Part shown: positions 6,556 through 13,111 of the stretch, in pieces
Layout: each line of letters starts with the position of its first letter
Numbering within the stretch: position 1 is the stretch's first letter
Assembly (NCBI GenBank): GCA_030038885.1
Contig: JASHQY010000054.1
Coordinates: forward strand, 1-15,363
Length of the DNA: 15,363 nucleotides
Source of the DNA: Thermoplasmata archaeon
GTDB lineage: Archaea > Thermoplasmatota > Thermoplasmata > Lutacidiplasmatales > UBA184
Direction: 5' to 3'
Made by a program: the position numbers and the translations under genes
The notes under the pieces: generated by a model
Database searches by the model: none
Told to the model about the DNA's origin: nothing
The model's input: only the letters and a program-made list of their open reading frames with translations

Positions 6556-6942
6556 CTACGGGCTCGGCGTCGGCTCGTGGGGTCCGTCGTGCGCCGCCGG
6601 CGGCGGCTCGGATTCCTCGTCCGTCGCGGACGGCGCGGGCGCGTCGGCCCCCTCCTCCCGCAGGTGCTCGAGCGCCTTGCGGTGGCCGCTCGGGGTGAGC
6701 GAGAAGACGTGCTTGGGCTCGGAATAGCCGACGACGTACTGCGTCCGTCGGAAGACCATCCGGGACATCTCGAGCGACCGCAAGGCGTTCTTCAGGGTCG
6801 CCGGATCCTCGTTCGAGAACTTCCGGGCGATCCCGAACTCGGTCGTCCACTGGTCGGCTTCGAAGCGGATCTGCTGGCCGCGATGCTCGAGGAGGTGGAG
6901 GAGCAGCGAGCGCTCGAGCCGCTCCAGATCCGCTTGCGGCAT
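6556..6942 (-). CDS. Predicted winged-helix protein
   Basis: A 128-aa protein whose first 97 residues look like a winged helix-turn-helix domain: helix 8-20 (LERSLLLHLLEH), a helix-turn-helix-like region at 29-58 with G-I-A-R-K-F and L-K-N-A-L-R-S-L-E, and a wing around 62-82 (M-V-F-R-R-T to F-S-L-T-P-S-G) followed by a closing helix. The L-T-P-S-G-H-R-K-A-L segment resembles the end of MarR/PadR-like archaeal regulators. Residues 98-128 are an acidic, Pro/Ala/Glu-rich disordered tail. It starts 16 bp after the 74-aa gene, with a GAGGT site just before the ATG, and ends 8 bp before the GNAT gene, so it may control or partner these. A DNA target cannot be identified. Confidence 0.7.
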   Translation of the reverse strand: MPQADLERLERSLLLHLLEHRGQQIRFEADQWTTEFGIARKFSNEDPATLKNALRSLEMSRMVFRRTQYVVGYSEPKHVFSLTPSGHRKALEHLREEGADAPAPSATDEESEPPPAAHDGPHEPTPSP

Positions 6943-6958
6943 CGACCTCGGGGAACGA

Positions 6959-7183
6959 TCAGGAGATCGTCGTGATCTCGTAGTTGACGTCGAGACCCTT
7001 CAGGCGGGCGTGCATCTCCGCCACGAGGCGGATGACGTTCTCGAGCCCGGCCCGCTCCTTCCACTTGTACACGAAGTCGTGCATCCCCATCGACTCCTCG
7101 AACCCCAGTTGCCGCATCACGTCCATCACCTTGAGCGGATCCGCCCCTTCGGAGTGGAAGGTCATCCGGACGTAGGTACGCAC
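6959..7183 (-). CDS. Small conserved-looking archaeal protein, 74 aa
   Basis: A 74-aa soluble protein I cannot name. It alternates a strand (RTYVRMTFHSEG), a helix (P-L-K-V-M-D-V-M-R-Q-L-G-F), a second strand (H-D-F-V-Y-K-W), a long helix (LENVIRLVAEMHARLKGLD) and a final strand (V-N-Y-E-I-T-T-I). This beta-alpha-beta-alpha-beta order suggests a small ferredoxin-like or ACT/RAM-like module, perhaps sensing a ligand. The GTG start at 7181-7183 is fixed by a strong GAGGAGG five bases upstream. It heads the operon with the winged-helix and GNAT genes and is divergent from the epimerase gene. Fold is inference from the pattern; function unknown. Confidence 0.8.
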   Translation of the reverse strand: MRTYVRMTFHSEGADPLKVMDVMRQLGFEESMGMHDFVYKWKERAGLENVIRLVAEMHARLKGLDVNYEITTIS

Positions 7184-7188
7184 CGCAT

Positions 7189-7195
7189 CCTCCTC
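7189..7195 (-). promoter_or_regulatory. Strong Shine-Dalgarno site of the 74-aa gene
   Basis: The minus strand reads GAGGAGG, five bases before the GTG at 7183. It decides this GTG over a nearby out-of-frame ATG at 7186-7188 and shows this operon is leadered, unlike most single genes in the window. Confidence 0.7.
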
Positions 7196-7243
7196 TCGGG
7201 GCAGGCCCCGGCGGATCGACCGTCGTGTTTAGGCGGCCGTTCG

Positions 7244-7252
7244 TTTATATAT
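7244..7252 (+). promoter_or_regulatory. TATA box in the divergent epimerase / 74-aa gene region
   Basis: TTTATATAT is the clearest TATA box in the window, about 31 bp before the epimerase ATG at 7279. The TATATA core is palindromic, so it could also serve the minus-strand operon with a leader of about 37 nt; a weaker CTAAA at 7228-7232 is an alternative for that direction. Confidence 0.75.
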
Positions 7253-7278
7253 GCTTCCCTGAGTCCGGCCCGGCCACC

Positions 7279-8244
7279 ATGGCGGCAGCGCGACGTGCGG
7301 GTCCGGTCGTCGTGACCGGGGGCGCCGGGGCGATCGGTTCGGTGCTGGTGCGAGAGCTGCTCGCCCGGGGGCGCGAGGTCCGGATCGTCGACAACCTCTC
7401 CGGCGGTCGGCGCGCGCATCTTCCGCCGATCGATCCGCCCCGGCTCACCCTGATCGAAGCGGACCTCAAGGACCCCGCGCAGTACGCGAGCGCGTTCGAC
7501 CACGCCGCCGAGCTGTGGCATCTCGCCGCGAACACCGACATCCAGAAGGGCTCGAGGAACCCGCGCCTCGACCTCGAGGATGGCGTGCTCGCGTCCTTCC
7601 ACGTGCTCGAGGCCGCGCGGACCCACGGCGTCCGCCGGGCGGTCTACGCCTCCTCGAGCGTCGTCTACGGCTATCCGTCGGTCTTCCCCACCCCCGAGTC
7701 GTACGGCCCCCTCGAGCCCCAGTCGCTCTACGCCGCCGCGAAGCTCGCGGGGGAGGCGCTCTTCTCGGCGTACGCCCACACCTACGGGTTCCGCGTCCTC
7801 CTGTTCCGCTTCGCGAACATCATCGGCCCGAACATGACCCACGGGGTCCTGTTCGATCTCTTCGCGAAGCTCCTTAAGGACCCGCGCCGGCTCGAGGTGC
7901 TCGGGGACGGCCGCCAGGCGAAGAGCTACCTGCGCACGGAGGATTGCGTCGCGGGCATGCTCCTCGCGGCCGAGCGCGTGGACGCCCCGGTGGGCATCTT
8001 CAACCTCGGGACGGACGACCGGACCTCGGTCCGCGAGATCGCCGAGAAGGTCGTCGCGGCCCACGGCGGGACCGCCCGCATCGAGTACACGGGCGGCGAA
8101 CGCGGCTGGGTCGGCGACGTGCCCCAGCAGCTGCTCGCGATCGATCGGATCCGCGCGCTCGGCTGGCGTCCCCGCTGGACGAGCTCGGAAGCGATCGACC
8201 GGACGATCGCCGAGATGGTCGCGGACCGGCGCGCTCCGTCCTAG
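7279..8244 (+). CDS. NAD-dependent nucleotide-sugar epimerase/dehydratase
   Basis: A 321-aa extended short-chain dehydrogenase/reductase of the UDP-glucose 4-epimerase type. It has the NAD-binding G-G-A-G-A-I-G loop (Gly14, Gly17, Gly20), Asp38 after beta-2 for the NAD ribose, the serine cluster S-S-S at 125-127, and the catalytic Tyr151-x-x-x-Lys155. The D-N-L-S-G-G motif at 38-43 and the N-I-I-G-P-N segment are typical of GalE-like enzymes acting on nucleotide sugars. The exact sugar cannot be assigned. The ATG at 7279 is placed by the TATA box 31 bp upstream; a GTG at 7225 lies upstream of that box and is unlikely. It converges on the GT4 gene with stop codons overlapping in CTAG, and together with the two glycosyltransferases suggests a surface-glycan function. 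Confidence 0.92.
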   Translation: MAAARRAGPVVVTGGAGAIGSVLVRELLARGREVRIVDNLSGGRRAHLPPIDPPRLTLIEADLKDPAQYASAFDHAAELWHLAANTDIQKGSRNPRLDLEDGVLASFHVLEAARTHGVRRAVYASSSVVYGYPSVFPTPESYGPLEPQSLYAAAKLAGEALFSAYAHTYGFRVLLFRFANIIGPNMTHGVLFDLFAKLLKDPRRLEVLGDGRQAKSYLRTEDCVAGMLLAAERVDAPVGIFNLGTDDRTSVREIAEKVVAAHGGTARIEYTGGERGWVGDVPQQLLAIDRIRALGWRPRWTSSEAIDRTIAEMVADRRAPS

Positions 8245-9281
8245 GGGGACTCGGGAGCGGCCGGGGCGACCGCGCGGTAGAGCGCGACGTACTGCTCGAC
8301 GACCCGGGGCCACGCGTAGCGCTCCTCGGCGACCGCGCGCGCGGCGTCGCCGATCTCCCGGCGTCGTGCGGCGTTCGCGGCCAGCTCGATCGCCCGGTCG
8401 TGGAGCCCGCGGACGAAGCTCGCCGGGTCCGCGTCGGGAACGATCCCCCCGGTCCGGCCGTCCTCGACGGCGGCCGCGACCGCGGGTCCGCCGAGGACCG
8501 GGAGGCCGGCGGCCAGGGCCTGGACCACGGCCCCCGAGAGGAGCTCGGCCCGGCTCGGGTGGACGAGCAGATCGCTCCGGGCGAAGCGCTCGGCGAGGTC
8601 CTCCGCCGAGAGCTCGCCGAGGATCCGCACCTCCTCCCCCGCCGCCCGGACCCGGTCGGCGTAGGCGGGGTCGGGAGCGGGGCCCGCGAGGTCGAACCGC
8701 AGGCCCGAGCCCCGGAGGGCGGCGGCCGCGAGCTCCCAGCGCTTGAACGGCGCGACGACCCCGACGCCGAGCGCGACCGTGCCGGTCCGGTGCGCCCAGT
8801 CCGGGCGGAAGCGGACGGTGTCCACGCCGAACGGGATCACCGCGATCGGCCGTCGCGTGCGTCCGACGGCGGCCTCCATCGTCCGGGCCAGCGGCTCGGT
8901 CAGCGCGACCGCCGCCGCGGCCCGGCGCACCGCGCGCCGCTCGAGCCAGTAGCCCCAGCAGTGCGAGAGCCGGTCCCGGTAGTACCAGTGGCGGGAGTGC
9001 GAGGTGTACACGAACGGCGTCCGCGCGAGCGCGAGCCGGTTCGCGACCACCGGGGAGTTCGCGTGCACGACGTCGAACGCCTCGGCGCGCAGCAGGCGGG
9101 GGAGCTCCCAGGCGAACGGATACTCGTCCCGCATCCGCCGGTGGCGCACCCGGTTGAGGACGACCGCGTCGTGGCCGGCCGCGCGCAGCGCGTCCGCGAG
9201 GTCCGCGATGAAGCGCTCGGTCCCGCCGTAGCCGGTGGGCGGGATCGGTTCGACGCCCCCGCCGACCAGGACGATGCGCAC
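8241..9281 (-). CDS. Glycosyltransferase family 4 (GT-B fold)
   Basis: A 346-aa retaining-type GT-B glycosyltransferase resembling GT4 enzymes. The N-terminal acceptor domain has the G-G-T-E-R-F signature after P-T-G-Y-G (16-24), and a D-V-V-H-A-N-S strand at 70-76. The C-terminal domain has I-P-F-G-V-D (149-154), the V-A-P-F-K stretch (176-180), and the E-x7-E region H-P-S-R-A-E-L-L-S-G with Glu246. The second glutamate of that motif is Gln254. The start is GTG at 9279-9281, which begins exactly at the first strand (R-I-V-L-V-G), with a TTAAT box 25 bp upstream. It is probably involved in glycan or glycolipid assembly with the neighbouring epimerase and GT2. Donor and acceptor are unknown. 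Confidence 0.92.
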   Translation of the reverse strand: MRIVLVGGGVEPIPPTGYGGTERFIADLADALRAAGHDAVVLNRVRHRRMRDEYPFAWELPRLLRAEAFDVVHANSPVVANRLALARTPFVYTSHSRHWYYRDRLSHCWGYWLERRAVRRAAAAVALTEPLARTMEAAVGRTRRPIAVIPFGVDTVRFRPDWAHRTGTVALGVGVVAPFKRWELAAAALRGSGLRFDLAGPAPDPAYADRVRAAGEEVRILGELSAEDLAERFARSDLLVHPSRAELLSGAVVQALAAGLPVLGGPAVAAAVEDGRTGGIVPDADPASFVRGLHDRAIELAANAARRREIGDAARAVAEERYAWPRVVEQYVALYRAVAPAAPESP

Positions 9282-9302
9282 GGGTCCGCCACCGCCCGGT
9301 GG

Positions 9303-9309
9303 GATTAAG
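9303..9309. promoter_or_regulatory. Shared AT box between divergent glycosyltransferase genes
   Basis: GATTAAG lies 25 bp before the GT4 start on the minus strand (leaderless spacing). It is also the best AT box in the GT2 direction, where it would give a 40-nt leader. The core TTAA is palindromic, so one box may serve both genes. Confidence 0.4.
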
Positions 9310-9372
9310 GGCTGCCGACAATCTCTCTCGGGGGAGCGGCCCCGCTCGATCGGGCGCCCTCCTCGGGTCGCG

Positions 9373-10197
9373 ATGGGAACGGTGTGCGTCGAGATCGCGG
9401 TCCGCGACGACCGCCGCCTCCTGGACGCGCTCGACTCGCTCGGCGCGCAGACCCGTCCGCCGGACCGGGTGCTCGTCGCCGCGTCGACCGAGAGCCCGGA
9501 GGCGTTGCTCGAGGACGCCCGGCGGCGGCTATCGCGGATCCCCGTGGAGGTCGCGCGGTTCGCCGGCGGGGTCGTGGACGCCCGCGCCGGCGCGCTGCCG
9601 CGGATCCGCGAGGACACGACCGTCTTCCTCGACTCCGACGAGCGGGCTCCGCCCGAGTGGCTCGCCCGGATCGTCGGACCGGTCGAATCCGGCGCGGCGA
9701 CGTTCGTCGGGGGCCCGACCCGGCCCGGGCGACCTCCGTCCTCGGCGACCGAACGGTACTCCGTGCTGCTCGAGGAGTCGATCTACCGCGACCTCGTCCC
9801 GCACCGGATCGCCTACGTGCCGCTGCAGAACACCGCGTGGAGGACGTCCGAGCTCCGGGCGCTGGGCTTCGACCCCCGGATCCCGTTCGCCGAGGACCAC
9901 GACCTCGAGACCCGGGCCGCCCGGTCCGGCGCCCGCGGGCTGTTCCTCCCGGACGCGTTCGTCTACCACGACCTGTCGGGCGAGGCGAGCCTCTACCGCT
10001 GGGCCCGCAAGCGCTACCGGTACCTCGTCGCGATGGCGATGTCCCTCCTGAAGAACGGAGAGCTCCGCGGCCGGCTCGACGAGCGCCGGCGTCCGGTGCG
10101 CCACCCGCTGCGCTACGTCGAGGCCGCGATGAAGCCGGTCGCGCTCGTGGACGCGGCGATCCGCTGGCGTCGGGTGCGCGAGCGCGTCGGACGCTAG
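9373..10197 (+). CDS. Glycosyltransferase family 2-like (GT-A fold)
   Basis: A 274-aa GT-A glycosyltransferase. After an initial strand (VCVEIAVRDD) comes the helix L-D-A-L-D-S-L-G-A-Q-T and a P-D-R-V-L-V-A strand, as in GT2 proteins. The metal- and nucleotide-binding DxD is D-S-D at 87-89, followed by E-R-A-P-P-E-W-L. The acceptor-side acidic motif is E-D-H-D at 174-177. The C-terminal 65 residues are basic (R-W-A-R-K-R-Y-R-Y and two further Arg clusters) and could contact membrane lipid; no clear TM helix is seen. The ATG at 9373 follows a 91-bp divergent gap. Likely role is adding a sugar to a lipid- or protein-linked glycan; substrate unknown. Confidence 0.9.
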   Translation: MGTVCVEIAVRDDRRLLDALDSLGAQTRPPDRVLVAASTESPEALLEDARRRLSRIPVEVARFAGGVVDARAGALPRIREDTTVFLDSDERAPPEWLARIVGPVESGAATFVGGPTRPGRPPSSATERYSVLLEESIYRDLVPHRIAYVPLQNTAWRTSELRALGFDPRIPFAEDHDLETRAARSGARGLFLPDAFVYHDLSGEASLYRWARKRYRYLVAMAMSLLKNGELRGRLDERRRPVRHPLRYVEAAMKPVALVDAAIRWRRVRERVGR

Positions 10198-10236
10198 GGC
10201 GCCGGGGACCCGCGGCCCTCGGCGGTGCCGCGCGCG

Positions 10237-10248
10237 GAAAACCTTATC
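10237..10248 (+). promoter_or_regulatory. TATA-like box of the FKBP gene
   Basis: GAAAACCTTATC is an isolated AT island whose TTAT core lies 27 bp before the ATG at 10271, fitting a leaderless transcript. Its AACC-TTAT form resembles the box of cysS. Confidence 0.6.
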
Positions 10249-10270
10249 CCACCGCCGGTTTCGGCGGGCC

Positions 10271-11200
10271 ATGTCGCCCGAGACCTCCCATGCCCACGGT
10301 GGGACGAAGTCCGGGGAGCTCGTCCACCTCGACTACGACCTGTGGGCGGAGGGGGGCGGCCGCACCGACCTGGTCGACACGACGCACGCCGAGGTCGCGC
10401 AGGAGGCGAAGGTCTCGGTCCCCGAGGGTCAGCGCTGGGGACCCCGCCCGCACCTCCTCGGGGGCGAGTACTTCCCGAGCGGGATCGAGTCGGCGCTGGT
10501 CGGCCTCAAGGTCGGCGAGGAGGTCGAGCGCGAGTTCGCCCCGGCGGACGCGTTCGGGGAGCGGGACCCGGCGCTGATCGAGCTGTTCTCGATGCACGAG
10601 ATCCAGCGCCTGCCCGAGATGCGGCGCGAGGACGCGCACCTCGACGTCGGGACCGTCCTGACGATCGAGGGCCGGCGGGGACGGGTCGTGACGCTGACCG
10701 CCGCGCGCGTGCGGGTCGACTTCAACCCGGCGTTCGCGGGCCGCAAGGTGCGGGGCAAGTTCAAGGTCGTCGACCGGATCACCGAGCCCGCGGAACAGGT
10801 CCGGGCGATCCTCGAGCTCGTGTACGGCCGGGGGTCCGAGTTCCAGATCGAGGCGAACGCCAAGTCGGTCACGCTGCGGGTCCCGGAGCGCTCGAAGTTC
10901 GACATCTCCTGGATGGCGGCCAAGCCGCGCGTCGTGGACCGCCTGCGCTCGCAGCTGCACCCCGAGACGATCCGGATCGTCGAGGAGTACGTGACCCCGA
11001 CCGAGCCGAAGGACGACACGACCCCGGCGAAGGCGGCGGCCGAAGAGAAGGCGGCCGGGCACGAGACGCACCGCGGCCGCGCGCACGCTCCGGCCGAGGC
11101 GAAGGGCGAGCCCGCGGCCAGCGGCGGGGCCGCCGCTCCGACGAAGGCGGCGGCGAAATCCGCGGGGACCGCGACGGCCCCTCCCGAGTCGAGCGACTAG
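10271..11200 (+). CDS. FKBP-type peptidyl-prolyl isomerase, long archaeal type
   Basis: A 309-aa cytoplasmic cis-trans proline isomerase and chaperone of the SlyD-like/archaeal FKBP26 type. The FKBP domain begins at about residue 15 (L-V-H-L-D-Y-D-L-W), contains D-L-V-D-T-T (33-38), the G-I-E-S-A-L-V-G-L-K helix (71-80) and A-F-G-E-R-D-P (94-100), is interrupted by an insert-in-flap chaperone domain (about 105-147), and closes with D-F-N-P-A-F-A-G-R-K (150-159). A further domain at about 170-241 matches the C-terminal domain of long archaeal FKBPs. Residues 242-309 form an Ala/Lys/Glu/Pro-rich tail not expected from the family core. The ATG lies at leaderless distance from its TATA-like box. 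A GC-only inverted repeat follows the stop. Confidence 0.93.
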   Translation: MSPETSHAHGGTKSGELVHLDYDLWAEGGGRTDLVDTTHAEVAQEAKVSVPEGQRWGPRPHLLGGEYFPSGIESALVGLKVGEEVEREFAPADAFGERDPALIELFSMHEIQRLPEMRREDAHLDVGTVLTIEGRRGRVVTLTAARVRVDFNPAFAGRKVRGKFKVVDRITEPAEQVRAILELVYGRGSEFQIEANAKSVTLRVPERSKFDISWMAAKPRVVDRLRSQLHPETIRIVEEYVTPTEPKDDTTPAKAAAEEKAAGHETHRGRAHAPAEAKGEPAASGGAAAPTKAAAKSAGTATAPPESSD

Positions 11201-11207
11201 GGACGGG

Positions 11208-11222
11208 CGGGGGGACCCCCCG
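11208..11222. repeat. GC-only inverted repeat after the FKBP stop
   Basis: A perfect 7-bp inverted repeat (CGGGGGG, centre A, CCCCCCG) begins 8 bp after the FKBP stop. It could form a small hairpin in the 3' end of the FKBP mRNA. No T-tract follows, so it is not a standard archaeal terminator. Confidence 0.4.
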
Positions 11223-11283
11223 GTGCCCGGTGCCTACGGAACCAACGCTCAGGAGATGAACCCCTCCGTCGTCCTCGGGTGCG

Positions 11284-11409
11284 ATGCCCGAGACCCCCCC
11301 GAAGGTGCCGCTGGCCTTCATCATCGTGACGTTCGCCTCGGCGACGATCATCGCGATCCTGATCGTCTACTTCGGGCTCCGGGGTCAGATCGGCGGCCCG
11401 ATCCCCTGA
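11284..11409 (+). CDS. Single-TM microprotein, 41 aa
   Basis: A 41-aa open frame from ATG to TGA. A short N-terminus (M-P-E-T-P-P-K-V-P-L) leads into one strongly hydrophobic helix at about residues 9-32, ending in Y-F-G-L-R-G-Q and a Gly/Pro tail. No domain is recognised. Support is the coherent hydrophobic helix, placement between two plus-strand genes, and the similar microprotein following 57 bp later; it has no convincing promoter or ribosome-binding site, so it may depend on FKBP transcription. It could be a small subunit of a membrane complex, but the sequence does not show which. It is short enough to be missed by standard gene calling. Confidence 0.5.
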   Translation: MPETPPKVPLAFIIVTFASATIIAILIVYFGLRGQIGGPIP

Positions 11410-11436
11410 CGCGCCCGTCGGGTGCGAGCACAGCCG

Positions 11437-11445
11437 AGATAAATC
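11437..11445 (+). promoter_or_regulatory. TATA box of the 44-aa microprotein gene
   Basis: AGATAAATC stands out in GC-rich DNA and lies 26 bp before the ATG at 11467, a textbook leaderless archaeal spacing. It strengthens the case that this microprotein is expressed. Confidence 0.6.
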
Positions 11446-11466
11446 GCGGCGGGGTCGACGCGGCGC

Positions 11467-11601
11467 ATGAGCCGCGGTGCGAGCGCGGGAGCGGACACCA
11501 CCGGGGACCCGTCGAACATCGGCTGGATCGCGGGGTTCGTGATCATCCTCGCGGTCCTCGCGATCGGCGGGGTCCTCTGGTTCACCTACCACCCGATGTG
11601 A
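11467..11601 (+). CDS. Single-TM microprotein, 44 aa
   Basis: A 44-aa open frame from ATG to TGA. A polar, Gly/Ala/Asp-rich N-terminus (residues 1-18) is followed by one hydrophobic helix at about 19-40 (from W-I-A-G-F-V-I to G-V-L-W-F) and a Y-H-P-M end. It has its own well-placed TATA box (26 bp upstream), which is better evidence than for the 41-aa neighbour. Its last 20 bp overlap the end of the convergent methyltransferase gene. No family is recognised. It may be a membrane-complex subunit or a regulator of a membrane protein; this is inference only. Confidence 0.6.
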   Translation: MSRGASAGADTTGDPSNIGWIAGFVIILAVLAIGGVLWFTYHPM

Positions 11602-12139
11602 CCTCCGCCGGACCCGGGCGCCGGTAGAGGTAGACGTCGGTCTCCGGGTCGTAGACCTGCGGGGTCCATCCGACGATCGGGTGGCAGTGGCTGACCACCC
11701 GGGCGCCGGGCGGGAGCTCGGCCTCGAGCTTCGGCCGGAGCCGGGCCATCGCTCCCGGCCAGAGGAACGCCGTGACGACCGTCGCCGCGCGGAAGTCGAG
11801 ATCGAAGAAGTTCCCCCACCGGAGGGTGATCCGGTCCGCGAACGGGCTCCCGGAGCGCCGCAGGCGCAGGATCGCGATGCGGATCGGCTCGACCTCCACT
11901 CCGACCACCCGGGCGCGGTAGACCCGGGCGGCCCGAAAGACGATCGCGCCGGTGCCGGCCCCGAGGTCGTAGAGCGTGTCCCGGGGTCCGACCTCGGCGA
12001 GGCGCAGCATCGCCTCGACCGAGCGGCGGGGCGTCGGCTGGTAGCCAGCCCCGAAGGCGAACGACGCGAAGACGAAGTACGCGATGACCCCGACCGCGAG
12101 GAAGAGTACGCCGAACGCGAGGTCGGTGGCGCCGTCCAT
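11582..12139 (-). CDS. Membrane-anchored class I SAM methyltransferase (FAM173-like)
   Basis: A 185-aa protein with an N-terminal TM helix (about residues 7-29) joined to a compact class I methyltransferase domain. Motif I is Y-D-L-G-A-G-T-G (57-64), and the SAM ribose-binding acid is Glu82 in G-V-E-V-E-P. The Y-Q-P-T-P-R linker (33-38), the L-R-P-K-L segment and R-V-V-S-H-C-H-P-I near the end resemble the FAM173/ATPSCKMT family of protein-lysine methyltransferases, also membrane-anchored. The resemblance is from memory of the family pattern. It begins 6 bp after meaB, so it is the third gene of the mutase-subunit operon, and ends overlapping the 44-aa gene by 20 bp. The target, perhaps a protein at the membrane, is unknown. 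Confidence 0.85.
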   Translation of the reverse strand: MDGATDLAFGVLFLAVGVIAYFVFASFAFGAGYQPTPRRSVEAMLRLAEVGPRDTLYDLGAGTGAIVFRAARVYRARVVGVEVEPIRIAILRLRRSGSPFADRITLRWGNFFDLDFRAATVVTAFLWPGAMARLRPKLEAELPPGARVVSHCHPIVGWTPQVYDPETDVYLYRRPGPAEVTSGGR

Positions 12140-12145
12140 CCGCAG

Positions 12146-13111
12146 CTACCCGCGACGGGGGCGGTCCCGCTCCACGCGCTCCGCGGCGGTCCGGGGGTCG
12201 ATCCGCCGGGCGACGACCTCGTCGAGCAGCTTCCGCAGCCCCGGCGCGCGATCGATCCGCTCGGAGAGCTCGCGGCCCACGCGTTCGCGCACGAGCTCGA
12301 CGATCTCGGTCGCCAGCCGACGCCGCTCCTCCGTGGCCCGCTGACCCGAGTCGTCGAGGAACCGCTCATGGTCCTCGATCGCGGACCAGAGCTCGGCGAT
12401 GCCGAGCGGCGGGGTCGGGAACGTCGAGGTCGAGACGACGCGGGGCGTCCAGGCTCCGCGGGCGGCGGCGAGCCCGACCAGCTCCGCGAGGTCCTTCCGG
12501 GCGAGCTCGGCGCCCGGCAGGTCCGCCTTGTTCACGCAGAAGACGTCCGCGATCTCGAACAACCCCGCCTTCAGGGTCTGGACCTCATCGCCGAGATGGG
12601 GGACCAGCACGACGACGCTGGTCGTCGCGACGTCGCGCACCGCGATGTCGACCTGGCCGCTCCCGACGGTCTCGACGAGGACGACCTCGAAGTTCGCGGC
12701 GGCCAGCATCCGGGTCACCTCCCGCGTCGCCGCCGCGAGCCCTCCGGCCTCGCCGCGGCTCGCCATCGAACGGAAGAACACCCCCCCGTCGTCGGCCCGA
12801 CGCGAGAACCGGATCCGGTCGCCGAGCACCGACCCCCCCGAGTACGGGCTGGACGGGTCGACCGCGACGACCGCGACCGTCCGTCCGAGCTCGCGCAGGC
12901 GGGCGACCAGGAGGTTGATGAGGCTCGATTTCCCGACACCGAGCGGGCCGGCGATCCCGACGACCGGCACGTTCCGCACGTGCGAGTACAGCGCCCGGAC
13001 GACCGGAGCGACCGACGGGTCCCGGTTCTCCACCTGGGAGATCGCCCGGGCGAGCGCGCGCCGGTCCCCGTCCAGGATCGCCCGCGCGGCCGACGGGACC
13101 GCGCGCGTCAT
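12146..13111 (-). CDS. meaB: MeaB/ArgK-family GTPase, methylmalonyl-CoA mutase chaperone
   Basis: A 321-aa SIMIBI-class GTPase that gates cofactor loading and protects methylmalonyl-CoA mutase from inactivation. The P-loop is G-P-L-G-V-G-K-S (55-62). The A-V-D-P-S-S-P-Y-S-G-G-S-V-L-G-D-R-I-R segment (83-101) is a MeaB hallmark, as is E-T-V-G-S-G-Q (147-153), the switch II region. The base-specificity motif N-K-A-D is at 194-197. A helical C-terminal dimerisation region fills residues 240-321. Its ATG overlaps the TGA of the mutase B12-subunit gene in an ATGA, indicating translational coupling. The family was once called ArgK; MeaB is the right reading given the mutase subunit next door. Confidence 0.96.
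   Translation of the reverse strand: MTRAVPSAARAILDGDRRALARAISQVENRDPSVAPVVRALYSHVRNVPVVGIAGPLGVGKSSLINLLVARLRELGRTVAVVAVDPSSPYSGGSVLGDRIRFSRRADDGGVFFRSMASRGEAGGLAAATREVTRMLAAANFEVVLVETVGSGQVDIAVRDVATTSVVVLVPHLGDEVQTLKAGLFEIADVFCVNKADLPGAELARKDLAELVGLAAARGAWTPRVVSTSTFPTPPLGIAELWSAIEDHERFLDDSGQRATEERRRLATEIVELVRERVGRELSERIDRAPGLRKLLDEVVARRIDPRTAAERVERDRPRRG

Noticed and set aside
7225..7278. Upstream GTG start for the epimerase
   Set aside because: It lies before the TATA box at 7244-7252 and would add residues ahead of the normal Rossmann start.
7162..9321. A 719-codon open frame on the minus strand
   Set aside because: It is a shadow of the epimerase and GT4 genes, whose motifs are complete in other frames.
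11223..11627. A 134-codon plus-strand frame over the two microproteins
   Set aside because: The translation is Arg/Pro/Gly-rich, while the overlapping short frames give clean TM helices.
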